Below, in pieces: positions 27,431 to 36,443 of a stretch of 64,000 bases of DNA. Made by a program: the position numbers and the translations under genes. Under the pieces are notes generated by a model. It saw nothing but the letters and a program-made list of their open reading frames with translations. It made no database searches and was not told the origin of the DNA. The stretch's first letter is position 1. Each line of letters begins with the position of its first letter. The stretch is from Shimia sp040225985. Lineage in GTDB: Bacteria > Pseudomonadota > Alphaproteobacteria > Rhodobacterales > Rhodobacteraceae. The stretch lies in NCBI RefSeq assembly GCF_040225985.1, contig NZ_JBBPEU010000002.1, positions 248,001-312,000 on the forward strand, written 5' to 3'.

Positions 27431-28765
27431 ATGAGCACAACCGTCACCGATACCGTCACCCTTGCCGCGTCCACCCCTTTCGATTCCGCCTTCTGGATGA
27501 CAGCGGGGGCCATTCTGGGCCTGCTGGTCCTGTCCGGGTTTTTCTCGGGCTCCGAAACCGCGCTAACCGCGGCCTCGCGCGGGAAACTGCGCACGCAGGC
27601 CGACAAGGGCAACCGCGGCGCGCAACGCGCACTGGACATCACCGAAGACAGTGAACGTCTGATCGGATCTGTTCTGCTGGGCAACAACCTCGTGAACATC
27701 CTTGCCGCGTCGCTGGCCACCGCCCTGTTCACGCAGGCGTTTGGCGAATCCGGCGTGGCGCTGGCCACACTGGTCATGACCCTGTTGGTGCTGATCTTTG
27801 CCGAGGTCCTGCCCAAAACCTATGCGATCACCGCGCCGGAATCGGCGGCCTCTCTTGTGGCGCGCCCGATCAGTATCGTGGTCACGGTCTTTGCACCGGT
27901 CGTGTCCGCCGTGCGGATGCTGGTGCGGCTGGTGCTGCGCATTTTCGGCGTTCAGACCGACCCCGACAGCCATATCCTTGCCGTGCGCGAAGAAATCGCG
28001 GGCGCGATCCAGCTTGGCCACTCGGAAGGCATCGTTGAAAAAGAAGACCGCGACCGGATTCTAGGCGCGCTGGACCTGTCGGAACGCGCGGTCGAGGAAA
28101 TCATGCTGCACCGCTCGGGCATCGAGATGATCGACGCCGACAGCGCCCCGGCCGACATCCTGAACCAATGCCTTGAGAGCAACTATACCCGCCTGCCCGT
28201 CTTCAAGGATGATCCCGAAAACATCGTCGGCGTGGTGCACGCCAAAGACCTGTTCCGGGCGCTGTATAAAAGGGTCTCCAACGCGACCGGACCTCTGGAA
28301 GGGCTGACCGATTTTGCCATCGCAGAGGTGGCCAAGGAACCCTATTTCGTACCGGAAACCACGTCGCTGGATGACCAGATGCGCGAATTCCTGCGCCGCC
28401 ATTCGCATTTTGCGCTGGTGGTGGACGAATATGGCTCGCTTCAGGGGCTGATCACGCTTGAGGATATTCTCGAGGAAATCGTGGGCGAGATCACTGACGA
28501 GTTCGACATCGACGACCAGCCCGAAATCGCCCGTGCCGAAGATGGCCAGTTCCTGATCGACGGGGCCATGACCATCCGCGACCTGAACCGCGCCACCGAC
28601 TGGTCCCTGCCCGATGACGAGGCGAACACCGTGGCCGGGCTTGTCATTCACGAGGCCCAGATGATCCCCACTGTAGGGCAGGTGTTCTCTTTCCACGGCT
28701 TCCGCTTCGAGGTCATGGAACGCGAGGCCAACCGGATCACCGTGCTCAAGATTCGTCCTCTTTGA
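27431..28765 (+). CDS. CNNM/CBS-domain membrane protein (HlyC/CorC family)
   Basis: Probable magnesium or cobalt efflux protein. The 444-residue product has an N-terminal DUF21 membrane domain with SGSETALTAASRGKL and further helices to about residue 150, two CBS domains (about 205-330, with the VDEYGSLQGLITLEDI segment), and a C-terminal CorC/HlyC domain. The start is uncertain: ATG at 27431 is the last of several and has no strong ribosome-binding site; one at 27413 adds six residues. Confidence 0.88.
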   Translation: MSTTVTDTVTLAASTPFDSAFWMTAGAILGLLVLSGFFSGSETALTAASRGKLRTQADKGNRGAQRALDITEDSERLIGSVLLGNNLVNILAASLATALFTQAFGESGVALATLVMTLLVLIFAEVLPKTYAITAPESAASLVARPISIVVTVFAPVVSAVRMLVRLVLRIFGVQTDPDSHILAVREEIAGAIQLGHSEGIVEKEDRDRILGALDLSERAVEEIMLHRSGIEMIDADSAPADILNQCLESNYTRLPVFKDDPENIVGVVHAKDLFRALYKRVSNATGPLEGLTDFAIAEVAKEPYFVPETTSLDDQMREFLRRHSHFALVVDEYGSLQGLITLEDILEEIVGEITDEFDIDDQPEIARAEDGQFLIDGAMTIRDLNRATDWSLPDDEANTVAGLVIHEAQMIPTVGQVFSFHGFRFEVMEREANRITVLKIRPL

Positions 28766-28772
28766 CGGCGGC

Positions 28773-28791
28773 GCATCACATCCCGTGATGC
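28773..28791 (+). other. Stem-loop after the CorC-like gene
   Basis: GCATCAC and GTGATGC form a perfect seven-base stem around ATCCC, eight bases after the stop. No T tract, so at most a weak terminator. Confidence 0.4.
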
Positions 28792-28893
28792 CCCGCCCCA
28801 CAAAATTCACTTGTTAATTGTCGCGAACCTGCTTGATCCTGTCGCGAGAAAGCCGCTTTTGATGTTCTCGAAAGCGCGCACAGGAGGCGGGAC

Positions 28894-29769
28894 GTGAACA
28901 ATCTTCGGGGCATTTTGATGATCATCCTCGCCATGGCGGGGTTCACGATCGAGGACATGTTCATCAAGTCCCTGTCGGCCACCTTGCCCACGGGGCAGAT
29001 CATGATCGGCATCGGGCTGGGCTGCGCTTTGTTGTTTGCGGGTCTGGCGCTGCGCAATGGTGAAAACCTGTTTGCCCCTGCCGCATGGCGCCCCCTTCTG
29101 TTGCTGCGCGCCGCATCCGAGGCTGTTGCCACGATCTTTTTTATGTCGGCGCTGGCACGTGTGGATATCTCGACCGTGGCCGCCGTGTTCCAGGCGACAC
29201 CGCTTGCCATCGCGATGGGCGCAGCGCTGTTTCTGGGCGATCAGGTGGGCTGGCGCCGCTGGAGCGCGATCGGGCTGGGCTTTTTCGGCGTCCTGCTGAT
29301 CATTCGGCCCGGTCTTGACGGGTTCGAACCGGCCAGCCTTCTGGTTCTGGTCACCGTTGTGGCCGTGGCCATGCGCGACCTTGTCACCCGCTTCATCGAC
29401 AGTTCGGTTTCGTCCAGCATCGTATCGTTCCAGGGCTTTGGATCTATGGTGGTGGGTGGCGCGCTGCTGCTGCCGTTCTCGGGACAGGCTCTTGTCCTAC
29501 CACAGGGAAACGAACCCCTGATGTTCGCAGGCGCCATCCTGTTCGGGGCGATCGGCTATTTTGGCATCGTCACCGCCATGCGGGTCGGCCAGCCCGCCGT
29601 GGTTGCACCCTATCGCTATACGCGCCTGATCTTCTCGATCCTTGCGGGGATGCTGGTCTTTGGCGAACGTCCCGACCTTCTGACACTGACCGGGGCGGCG
29701 CTGATCATCGGATCTGGCCTTTACACCTTCCTGCGCGAACGCAGGCTAGCGGAACCTGCCGCCGCCTGA
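28894..29769 (+). CDS. EamA/DMT-superfamily transporter
   Basis: A 291-residue inner-membrane protein with ten hydrophobic helices in two EamA repeats (about 5-135 and 150-285), typical of drug and metabolite exporters. The second repeat closes with the usual FGERPDLLTLTGAALIIGSG motif. This is a useful comparison for the interrupted paralogue at 54616-55389. GTG start preceded by GGAGGCGGG. Substrate not predictable. Confidence 0.9.
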   Translation: MNNLRGILMIILAMAGFTIEDMFIKSLSATLPTGQIMIGIGLGCALLFAGLALRNGENLFAPAAWRPLLLLRAASEAVATIFFMSALARVDISTVAAVFQATPLAIAMGAALFLGDQVGWRRWSAIGLGFFGVLLIIRPGLDGFEPASLLVLVTVVAVAMRDLVTRFIDSSVSSSIVSFQGFGSMVVGGALLLPFSGQALVLPQGNEPLMFAGAILFGAIGYFGIVTAMRVGQPAVVAPYRYTRLIFSILAGMLVFGERPDLLTLTGAALIIGSGLYTFLRERRLAEPAAA

Positions 29770-29913
29770 ACGGCCCATGGCGAGCAGCCCGTTGCGTGAT
29801 CCTGTCGCTGTTAGCCCTAACCTTTCCGCCTTGCGCCCCGCGCCGTGTTTACATTCGCCGCGCCCCTGCTATGAACGCGGCAAATGCCCATATTTCCGAA
29901 GGAACCACGCCTC

Positions 29914-31188
29914 ATGAGCACCATTATCGACATCCACGCCCGCGAGATTCTCGACAGCCGCGGCAACCCCACCGTCGAAGTCGACGTGATCCTCGAAGAC
30001 GGCACGCTGGGCCGTGCCGCCGTGCCTTCGGGTGCCTCGACCGGCGCACATGAAGCCGTGGAAAAACGCGACGGCAACAAGGACCGCTACTTTGGCAAGG
30101 GCGTGCTGGAAGCCTGCGCCGCCGTGAACGGCGAAATCGCCGAGGCACTGGTGGGCATGGACGTGACCGAGCAGGTCGCCCTCGACGCTGCCATGATCGA
30201 ACTTGACGGCACCCCCAACAAAGGCCGCCTTGGCGCCAACGCCATCCTCGGCGTGTCGCTGGCCTGCGCCAAGGCCGCTGCAGATTTCACCGCACAGCCC
30301 CTGTTCCGCTATGTCGGCGGCACCTCGGCCCGCGTTCTGCCCGTGCCGATGATGAACATCATCAATGGCGGCGAACATGCCGACAACCCGATCGACATCC
30401 AGGAATTCATGATCATGCCTGTGTCGGCCGCCAACATCAAAGAGGCCGTCCGCATGGGCGCCGAGGTGTTCCACACCCTGAAAAAAGAACTCTCCGCCGC
30501 GGGCCTCTCGACCGGCATCGGTGACGAAGGCGGCTTTGCCCCCAATATCGGCTCGACCCGCGACGCGCTCGACTTCATCAAAACCTCGGTGGAAAAAGCC
30601 GGCTACAAGCTGGGTGAAGACATCTACCTCGCCCTCGATTGTGCCTCCTCGGAATACTACAAGGACGGCAAATACGAGCTGAAAGGCGAAGGCAAATCGC
30701 TGACTTCGGAAGAAAACGCCCAATACCTCGCCGATCTCTGCGCCGACTACCCGATCATCTCGATCGAAGACGGCATGGACGAGGACGACTGGGAAGGCTG
30801 GAAACTGTTGACCGACAAGATCGGCGACAAGGTGCAGCTGGTCGGTGACGACCTGTTCGTGACCAACCCCACCCGTCTGGCCGATGGCATTGCGCAAGGC
30901 GTCGCCAACTCGATGCTTGTCAAGGTGAACCAGATCGGCTCGCTGACTGAAACGCTGAAGGCCGTCGATATGGCCCACCGCGCGCGCTACACCAACGTGA
31001 TGTCGCACCGCTCGGGCGAAACCGAGGACGCCACCATCGCCGACCTCGCCGTCGCAACCAACTGCGGCCAGATCAAAACCGGCTCGCTGGCGCGTTCGGA
31101 CCGGCTCGCCAAGTACAATCAGCTGATCCGCATCGAGGAACTGCTGGGCGAGACAGCCGAATATGCAGGCCGCTCAATCCTGAAATAG
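29914..31188 (+). CDS. eno: Enolase
   Basis: Converts 2-phosphoglycerate to phosphoenolpyruvate. The 424-residue protein has AREILDSRGNPT near the start, the metal-binding SIEDGMDEDDW segment and the catalytic loop SHRSGETEDATIADLAVA. The ATG at 29914 is the family start. It is followed 25 bases after the stop by a strong terminator, so it is a single transcription unit. Codon use is strongly biased, as expected of a highly expressed gene. Confidence 0.98.
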   Translation: MSTIIDIHAREILDSRGNPTVEVDVILEDGTLGRAAVPSGASTGAHEAVEKRDGNKDRYFGKGVLEACAAVNGEIAEALVGMDVTEQVALDAAMIELDGTPNKGRLGANAILGVSLACAKAAADFTAQPLFRYVGGTSARVLPVPMMNIINGGEHADNPIDIQEFMIMPVSAANIKEAVRMGAEVFHTLKKELSAAGLSTGIGDEGGFAPNIGSTRDALDFIKTSVEKAGYKLGEDIYLALDCASSEYYKDGKYELKGEGKSLTSEENAQYLADLCADYPIISIEDGMDEDDWEGWKLLTDKIGDKVQLVGDDLFVTNPTRLADGIAQGVANSMLVKVNQIGSLTETLKAVDMAHRARYTNVMSHRSGETEDATIADLAVATNCGQIKTGSLARSDRLAKYNQLIRIEELLGETAEYAGRSILK

Positions 31189-31212
31189 GTCAGGACCACT
31201 AAATCCCCGATA

Positions 31213-31245
31213 GGGGAACCGGTGAAAGCCGGTTCCCCTTATTTT
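31213..31245 (+). terminator. Strong intrinsic terminator of eno
   Basis: GGGGAACCGG (31213-31222) and CCGGTTCCCC (31229-31238) form a perfect ten-base stem around TGAAAG, followed by TTATTTT. Confidence 0.92.
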
Positions 31246-31256
31246 CGAAGTCGAAA

Positions 31257-31748
31257 TTGCCCGTATATCTTGAATTACCTCCCGCAGTCGCAGCGCTGAT
31301 CGAAGCACAATCACAACTTCGAAGGCAATATGCCGGAACCAATCTGCAATTCACGCTGGACGGCAAACTGGTCGGAGACATTGGTGAAGCGGTCGCGGCC
31401 CAGGCCTTTGATCTTGAACTGATCGGTGGAAATGCCACGGGCGTGGATGCCAGAACATCCCAAGGCAAATCCGTGCAGATCAAAGCCACAGGCAAACCGA
31501 AAGGGTCTGCCCATTTTCGCCCCTCAGGCGTCACCGCTGACTATTTGATCGTTCTCTTCCTGAACTATGCGGACCGGCGCGCTGAATTGATTTATAATGG
31601 CCCAGAAGCCCCGGTACGCAAGCATCTGTACAAAACCCCGTTCCTTGCTCAAAAAGCTGTTTCCTTAAACCTTCTTCGCAAGTTGCAAAAGACCGTGGCG
31701 AAGGATGACCAGTTGAACGTCAGGCAACACCTTCTCGGAACAAACTGA
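31257..31748 (+). CDS. PD-(D/E)XK-like hypothetical protein (similar to proteins called DUF6998)
   Basis: A 163-residue protein whose core GDIGEAVAAQAFDL, then GVDARTSQGKSVQIKATGKP, resembles a restriction-endonuclease-like fold: Glu, Asp and a QxK triad in order. From memory such proteins are annotated DUF6998; this was not searched. It starts at TTG 12 bases after the eno terminator with no clear ribosome-binding site, so the start is uncertain. Base composition is less GC-rich than its neighbours, hinting at acquisition. It could be a small nuclease or an inactive DNA-binding relative. Confidence 0.65.
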   Translation: MPVYLELPPAVAALIEAQSQLRRQYAGTNLQFTLDGKLVGDIGEAVAAQAFDLELIGGNATGVDARTSQGKSVQIKATGKPKGSAHFRPSGVTADYLIVLFLNYADRRAELIYNGPEAPVRKHLYKTPFLAQKAVSLNLLRKLQKTVAKDDQLNVRQHLLGTN

Positions 31749-31845
31749 ACCCGGTCACGCAGACATATGGCCCCCTATCGACGAACAGGGCATAAACAGG
31801 ACCAAGTCACGATCTTCCCTGACCAATATATTCTGTGAGACTCCA

Positions 31846-32265
31846 ATGACCGCCACCGAGATCATCGCCCATCTGAACCTCTCCCCCCATCCCGAAGGCG
31901 GGCATTACCGCCAGACATGGATAGGAGGCGGCGATGGCGCCCGCCCGGCCGGGACCGCGATCTTCTTCCTGCTTCAGGCAGGCGAACAAAGCCACTGGCA
32001 CAAGGTCGATGCTACCGAAATCTGGCACTATTACGCAGGTGCGCCGCTGATCCTGTCCCTAAGCGCCACCGATCAGGGTCCGAAACAGGACCACACCCTC
32101 GGCCCCGACCTGATGGGCGGTCAGTCCCCGCAGATCACCGTGCCTGAACACCACTGGCAATCCGCCCGCAGCACCGGCGACTGGACCCTGGTAGGCTGTA
32201 CCGTGTCGCCCGCCTTCCGGTTCGAGGGTTTTACCCTCGCCGCCCCCGACTTCGACATCCCCTAG
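31846..32265 (+). CDS. Cupin protein of the DUF985 family
   Basis: A 139-residue single cupin domain with SPHPEGGHYRQTW, the HWHKVDATEIWHYYAG metal-site segment and a VPEHHWQ strand. Members are small beta-barrels of uncertain function. The His residues needed for a metal centre are present. Confidence 0.85.
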   Translation: MTATEIIAHLNLSPHPEGGHYRQTWIGGGDGARPAGTAIFFLLQAGEQSHWHKVDATEIWHYYAGAPLILSLSATDQGPKQDHTLGPDLMGGQSPQITVPEHHWQSARSTGDWTLVGCTVSPAFRFEGFTLAAPDFDIP

Positions 32266-32266
32266 G

Positions 32267-32288
32267 CTTTTTCCCGGGCAAAATACCC
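32267..32288 (-). repeat. Degenerate GAGTATTTT element, copy E
   Basis: Minus strand reads GGGTATTTTGCCCGGGAAAAAG between the cupin and anmK genes; a degenerate member of the dispersed family. Confidence 0.35.
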
Positions 32289-32302
32289 GTAACGCCCCTG
32301 CC

Positions 32303-33409
32303 CTACTCCGGCCAGCTTACCGTGCCGCCCCCGACAAGGGCCGACACCCCGGTCGTGCCCGGACAAGAGGTCGGCAATCCCTTGGCCACGCGCACCGCGA
32401 GATAGGCAAAAGCCTGCGCCTCGAGCATGTCGCCGTCCAGCCCTACCTCTTCCACCGGCGCTACCGGACAATCCAGCGATACGCCCAGCATCTCCATCAA
32501 CACGGGGTTGTTCCGCCCGCCCCCCGTGACCAGCACCCGCTCCGGCGGCACTGGACAATGCTGCATCCCCGAGGCCACCCCGGCCGCACACATCGCCGTC
32601 AGCGTCGCCGCCGCATCCGCATCCGACAATTCTTTCACCAGCGCGACCATCTCGGCGAAATCGTTGCGATCCAATGATTTCGGCGGAATTTTTGCAAAAT
32701 AGGGCTCGGCCAGAAACAGTTCGAGCGCGCCGGTCTCCACCGTGCCGCGCCGCGCCAGCGCGCCATCCGCATCATGGCTCTGGCCCAACCGTTCGAACAT
32801 CAGATCATTGATCGGCGCATTGGCCGGCCCGGTATCAAAGGCCAGAAGCGCCCCGTCGCTCTCGGGTGCGGGTTTCCGGGGGTCCACCCATGTCAGATTG
32901 CCCACCCCGCCGAGGTTGAGAAAGCATAACGGCTTATCCGCGCCGATCCAGCGGGCACAGGCAAAGTGGAAAAACGGCGCCAGCGGCGCGCCTTCACCGC
33001 CAAGCTGCACATCGGCAGACCGGAAATCCCAGACCACCGGCAGCCCCAGTTCACCGGCCAGCCACTGCCCGTTGCCCACCTGGCAGGTGCCGCGCCCCTT
33101 GGGCTCATGCGCCAGCGTCTGGCCATGAAACCCGACCAGATCCGCGCCTTCAAACCCGCCCAACAACGCCAGATGCGCCGCCTCGACCACCTGCGCCGCC
33201 GCCTCGGCCTGCGACCCCGCCCATTGGCCCAGTGCGGCCTTCAATACCGCCCGCTCTTCGGCCCCATAGGTCCGGTAGGCGGTTTCCCCAAACTCGAAAA
33301 TCTCGTGCCCGTCCGTCGTGACCAGTGCCGCATCCACCCCGTCCAGCGAGGTCCCCGACATGGCCCCAAGCGCCGTAACCCGATCTTTGCCCGATTTGCC
33401 CCGAAACAT
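32303..33409 (-). CDS. anmK: Anhydro-N-acetylmuramic acid kinase
   Basis: Opens and phosphorylates 1,6-anhydro-MurNAc to MurNAc-6-phosphate in cell-wall recycling. The 368-residue protein begins with the nucleotide-binding GAMSGTSLDGVDAAL, has FNLGG-like CFLNLGGVGNLTWV and DTGPANAPINDLM, and ends with the VTGGGRNNPVLM segment. ATG at 33409 follows AAAGGAAAA. The window also carries nagZ, which supplies its substrate in the same recycling route, though the two are unlinked. Confidence 0.94.
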   Translation of the reverse strand: MFRGKSGKDRVTALGAMSGTSLDGVDAALVTTDGHEIFEFGETAYRTYGAEERAVLKAALGQWAGSQAEAAAQVVEAAHLALLGGFEGADLVGFHGQTLAHEPKGRGTCQVGNGQWLAGELGLPVVWDFRSADVQLGGEGAPLAPFFHFACARWIGADKPLCFLNLGGVGNLTWVDPRKPAPESDGALLAFDTGPANAPINDLMFERLGQSHDADGALARRGTVETGALELFLAEPYFAKIPPKSLDRNDFAEMVALVKELSDADAAATLTAMCAAGVASGMQHCPVPPERVLVTGGGRNNPVLMEMLGVSLDCPVAPVEEVGLDGDMLEAQAFAYLAVRVAKGLPTSCPGTTGVSALVGGGTVSWPE

Positions 33410-33471
33410 GGCTTTTCCTTTGCCCCGTCGCCGCCTATACACGGCCCGTCACATAATACGGGACCAACACC

Positions 33472-34716
33472 ATGACCTACCACCCCAAATCCGACTTCAT
33501 GTCGGTCATGATCGAACGCGGCTTCCTTGCGGACTGCACCGATTACCAGGGCCTCGACGAGGCGCTGGTGAAGGGCGTGGTGCCGGGCTATATCGGCTTT
33601 GATGCGACGGCCAAGTCCCTGCATGTGGGCTCGCTCATCCAGATCATGATGCTGCGCTGGCTGCAAAAGACCGGACACAAGCCGATCACCCTGATGGGCG
33701 GCGGCACCACCAAGGTGGGTGACCCCTCGTTCCGCGCCGATGAACGTCCCCTGCTGACCCCGGAGCAGATCGACGCCAATATCGACGGCATCAAACGGGT
33801 GTTCGCCAAGTACATCTCTTACGATGATGGCCCAACCGGAGCCCTGATGCTGAACAACGCCGAATGGCTGGACGAGCTGAACTATCTCGACTTCCTGCGC
33901 GACATTGGCCGTCATTTCTCCGTCAACCGGATGCTGTCGTTCGAGTCGGTGAAATCGCGTCTGGACCGCGAACAGTCGCTCTCGTTTCTCGAGTTCAACT
34001 ACATGATCCTGCAGGCCTATGACTTCCTTGAACTGAACCGCCGCTATGGCTGTCTGGTGCAGTTCGGCGGCTCCGACCAGTGGGGCAATATCGTCAACGG
34101 CATCGACCTGACGCGCCGCGTTATCGACCAGCAGATCTTTGGCCTGACCTCGCCCCTGCTGACCACCTCGGACGGCAAGAAGATGGGCAAATCCGCCGAT
34201 GGTGCGGTCTGGCTGAACGCCGACATGCGCAGCCCTTACGAGTTCTGGCAGTTCTGGCGCAACACCACCGATGCGGATGTGGGCCGTTTCCTCAAGCTCT
34301 ATACCGAGATGCCGCTCGATGAATGCGATCGCCTCGGCGCGCTGGCGGGATCCGAGATCAACGACGCCAAGATCATCCTCGCCAACGCGGTGACCACCCT
34401 GTGCCACGGTGCCGACGCCGCTGCAGCCGCCGAAGCCACCGCACGCGAAGTGTTTGAAAAGGGCGGCGTGGGCGACGACCTGCCCACGCTGACGCTGTCC
34501 GCAGACGAGTTGCCCACCTCGATCGTGCAGTTGATCGTCAAATCCGGCCTCGCCAAATCCGGCAAAGAGGCCAAGCGCCTGATCTCGGAAAATGGCGCCA
34601 AACTGGACGACGCGCCACTGACCGACGCGGGCCTGATGATCGACGCCGCCGCGTTGGCCTCACCGATCAAGCTCAGCGCCGGCAAAAAACGGCACGCATT
34701 GGTGCAGCTGGGGTAA
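33472..34716 (+). CDS. tyrS: Tyrosine--tRNA ligase
   Basis: Charges tRNA-Tyr. The 414-residue class I enzyme has the HIGH-type motif SLHVGSL near residue 48, QFGGSDQWGN in the active site, the KMSKS-type motif KMGKS near residue 238, and a C-terminal S4 RNA-binding domain. It is divergent from anmK with a 62-base shared promoter region. No T-box leader is visible. Confidence 0.97.
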   Translation: MTYHPKSDFMSVMIERGFLADCTDYQGLDEALVKGVVPGYIGFDATAKSLHVGSLIQIMMLRWLQKTGHKPITLMGGGTTKVGDPSFRADERPLLTPEQIDANIDGIKRVFAKYISYDDGPTGALMLNNAEWLDELNYLDFLRDIGRHFSVNRMLSFESVKSRLDREQSLSFLEFNYMILQAYDFLELNRRYGCLVQFGGSDQWGNIVNGIDLTRRVIDQQIFGLTSPLLTTSDGKKMGKSADGAVWLNADMRSPYEFWQFWRNTTDADVGRFLKLYTEMPLDECDRLGALAGSEINDAKIILANAVTTLCHGADAAAAAEATAREVFEKGGVGDDLPTLTLSADELPTSIVQLIVKSGLAKSGKEAKRLISENGAKLDDAPLTDAGLMIDAAALASPIKLSAGKKRHALVQLG

Positions 34717-34744
34717 TCTCCTCACACAGATATATCCAAGTTCA

Positions 34745-34768
34745 GGGCCCTTCGCGGGCCCTTTTCTT
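34745..34768 (+). terminator. Intrinsic terminator of tyrS
   Basis: GGGCCC and GGGCCC stem around TTCGC followed by TTTTCTT, 29 bases after the tyrS stop. Confidence 0.85.
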
Positions 34769-34815
34769 CATCTTGCCGAAAATACTCCGGGGGCGTGGGG
34801 GCTGGCCCCCACATG
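34766..34815 (-). repeat. Dispersed hairpin plus GAGTATTTT element, copy D
   Basis: Minus strand reads GGAGTATTTTCGGCAAGATG, preceded on that strand by the GGGGGCCAGCCCCC hairpin. Same two-part structure as copy A. Confidence 0.7.
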
Positions 34816-34892
34816 CAAAACACTGGACACGTACGCCTCGCCCCTGTTATTTGAACACATGTTCATTTCATAAGGTGCGGAGGAGAGCCCCC

Positions 34893-35648
34893 ATGAAAAT
34901 CGAAAACACCTGTGCTGTCATCACCGGCGGCGCGTCCGGTCTGGGCGAGGCCACCGCCCGCCATTTCGCCGCCAACGGGGCCAAGGTCGCTCTGTTCGAC
35001 TTGAACGAAGAGCGCGGCAACGCCGTTGCCGCCGAGATCGGCGGCACGTTCCACACGACCGACGTGACAGACGAAGCGTCGGTTCAGGCCAGCATCAACG
35101 CCGCGCGCGACGCCATGGGTACCATCACCGCCGCCGTGAACTGTGCCGGGATCGCACCTGCCGCGACCACCATCGGCAAAAAGGGCCCGCACCCCTTGGA
35201 CATGTTCCAGAAGACCATCGACATCAATCTGGTGGGCAGCTTCAACGTCGCCCGTCTGGCCGCCGAGGTGATCTCGCAAAACGAGCCCGAAGAAGACGGC
35301 GCGCGCGGTGTCATCATCAATACCGCCTCGATCGCCGCCATGGACGGCCAGCGCGGACAGGCGGCCTATGCGGCTTCCAAGGGCGGCATCGTCGGTCTGT
35401 CGCTGCCCATGGCCCGCGATCTTGCCAAGGCGGGCATCCGCGTCATGGCGATTGCGCCGGGCATTTTTCTCACGCCGATGCTGATGGGCCTGCCACAAGA
35501 GGTGCAGGACCAGCTGGCGCAGGACGTGACCTGTCCAAAACGCCTCGGCCGCCCCGAAGAATACGCGCAACTGGCAAAATTCATCGTCGAAAGCGGCTAT
35601 CTCAACGGCGAGGTCATCCGCATCGACGGCGCATTGCGGATGCAGTAA
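34893..35648 (+). CDS. SDR-family 3-hydroxyacyl-CoA dehydrogenase-like protein
   Basis: NAD(P)-dependent short-chain dehydrogenase. The 251-residue protein has the cofactor motif TGGASGLG (about 12-19), NCAGIAP, the catalytic Ser in INTASIAA, and YAASK. The overall sequence is close to the HSD10 type that oxidises 3-hydroxyacyl-CoA or 3-hydroxy-2-methylbutyryl-CoA in fatty-acid or isoleucine breakdown. That specificity is inferred from resemblance. ATG follows CGGAGGAG. Single-gene unit ended by a terminator. Confidence 0.88.
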   Translation: MKIENTCAVITGGASGLGEATARHFAANGAKVALFDLNEERGNAVAAEIGGTFHTTDVTDEASVQASINAARDAMGTITAAVNCAGIAPAATTIGKKGPHPLDMFQKTIDINLVGSFNVARLAAEVISQNEPEEDGARGVIINTASIAAMDGQRGQAAYAASKGGIVGLSLPMARDLAKAGIRVMAIAPGIFLTPMLMGLPQEVQDQLAQDVTCPKRLGRPEEYAQLAKFIVESGYLNGEVIRIDGALRMQ

Positions 35649-35675
35649 ACAGGTCTGCTCTTACGTACAAAGTTG

Positions 35676-35704
35676 CCCCCGGCTCGTGCTGGGGGTTTCT
35701 TTTT
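35676..35704 (+). terminator. Intrinsic terminator of the SDR gene
   Basis: CCCCCGGC and GCTGGGGG pair with one G-T around TCGT, followed by TTTCTTTTTT. Confidence 0.85.
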
Positions 35705-35813
35705 GGGTCCGCCCCTTGGCGAGGGCAGAACAGATCAGGATAACGCCCGGTCTGTTTGGGGATTGCGCAAAGCGGTCTTGCACGGCACGGCAATCCCCTG
35801 CAAGCATGTCCCC

Positions 35814-36407
35814 ATGCCCCTGCGAAACCGCGTCCAACCCACCGGAGAGATCCTTGCCCATCCCGCCCGTGGCAGCTTCATGGGCAATCGCGGGATCTTG
35901 CATGACGAACGCCAACGCCTGACCAAGGCGCGTTGGCGGCACAAGGCGTGGGTCTGTTGCCTGACCGACTTCAAAAGCCGCAAGCGCAGGCTGATGGCGC
36001 CCAACCGCTATACCGAGTTGTTTTTCCATGACGAGGCCGTGGCGCTGGCCGCGGGGCACCGCCCCTGCGGTGAGTGTCGCCGCGCCGACTATCGCGCCTT
36101 TCTGGCCGCAGCGGGGCATTCCGGCCCGATCAAAAATTTTGACACGGCCTTGCACACTGCCCGCGCCGTACCGCGTGTGTTCAGGCAGCGTCGCCATCAC
36201 GCCGAGGCAGGCACCCTGCCCGACGGCGCCTTTATCCTGACCGACACCTGCCCCGCCCTGCTCTGGCAAGGGGCGCTGCACCCGTTTGTCCCCGGCGGCT
36301 ATGGTCCGGCGCAGAACATCCAAAACGGGATTGTGACCGTTATCACGCCGGAACCCACGCTGACGGCTTTGAAAAACGGCTATCGCCCAGACGTGAAAAT
36401 CTCTTAA
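35814..36407 (+). CDS. Conserved protein of unknown function, 197 aa
   Basis: I recall this as a widespread short hypothetical but no function. The protein starts MPLRNRVQPTGEILAHPARG, contains TGNRG-like FMGNRGILHD, a WRHKAWVCCLTDFK segment and a compact HRPCGECRRADYRAF motif. The last could bind a metal through two cysteines and a histidine. No signal peptide or membrane helix. ATG at 35814 is chosen by the conserved start. Confidence 0.75.
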   Translation: MPLRNRVQPTGEILAHPARGSFMGNRGILHDERQRLTKARWRHKAWVCCLTDFKSRKRRLMAPNRYTELFFHDEAVALAAGHRPCGECRRADYRAFLAAAGHSGPIKNFDTALHTARAVPRVFRQRRHHAEAGTLPDGAFILTDTCPALLWQGALHPFVPGGYGPAQNIQNGIVTVITPEPTLTALKNGYRPDVKIS

Positions 36408-36443
36408 AGACTTTCCAACCCACAAATTTTCCCAGAAAACCCT

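Noticed and set aside
28894..29769. Second broken EamA transporter
   Set aside because: This paralogue is intact, with all ten helices and the normal C-terminal helix.
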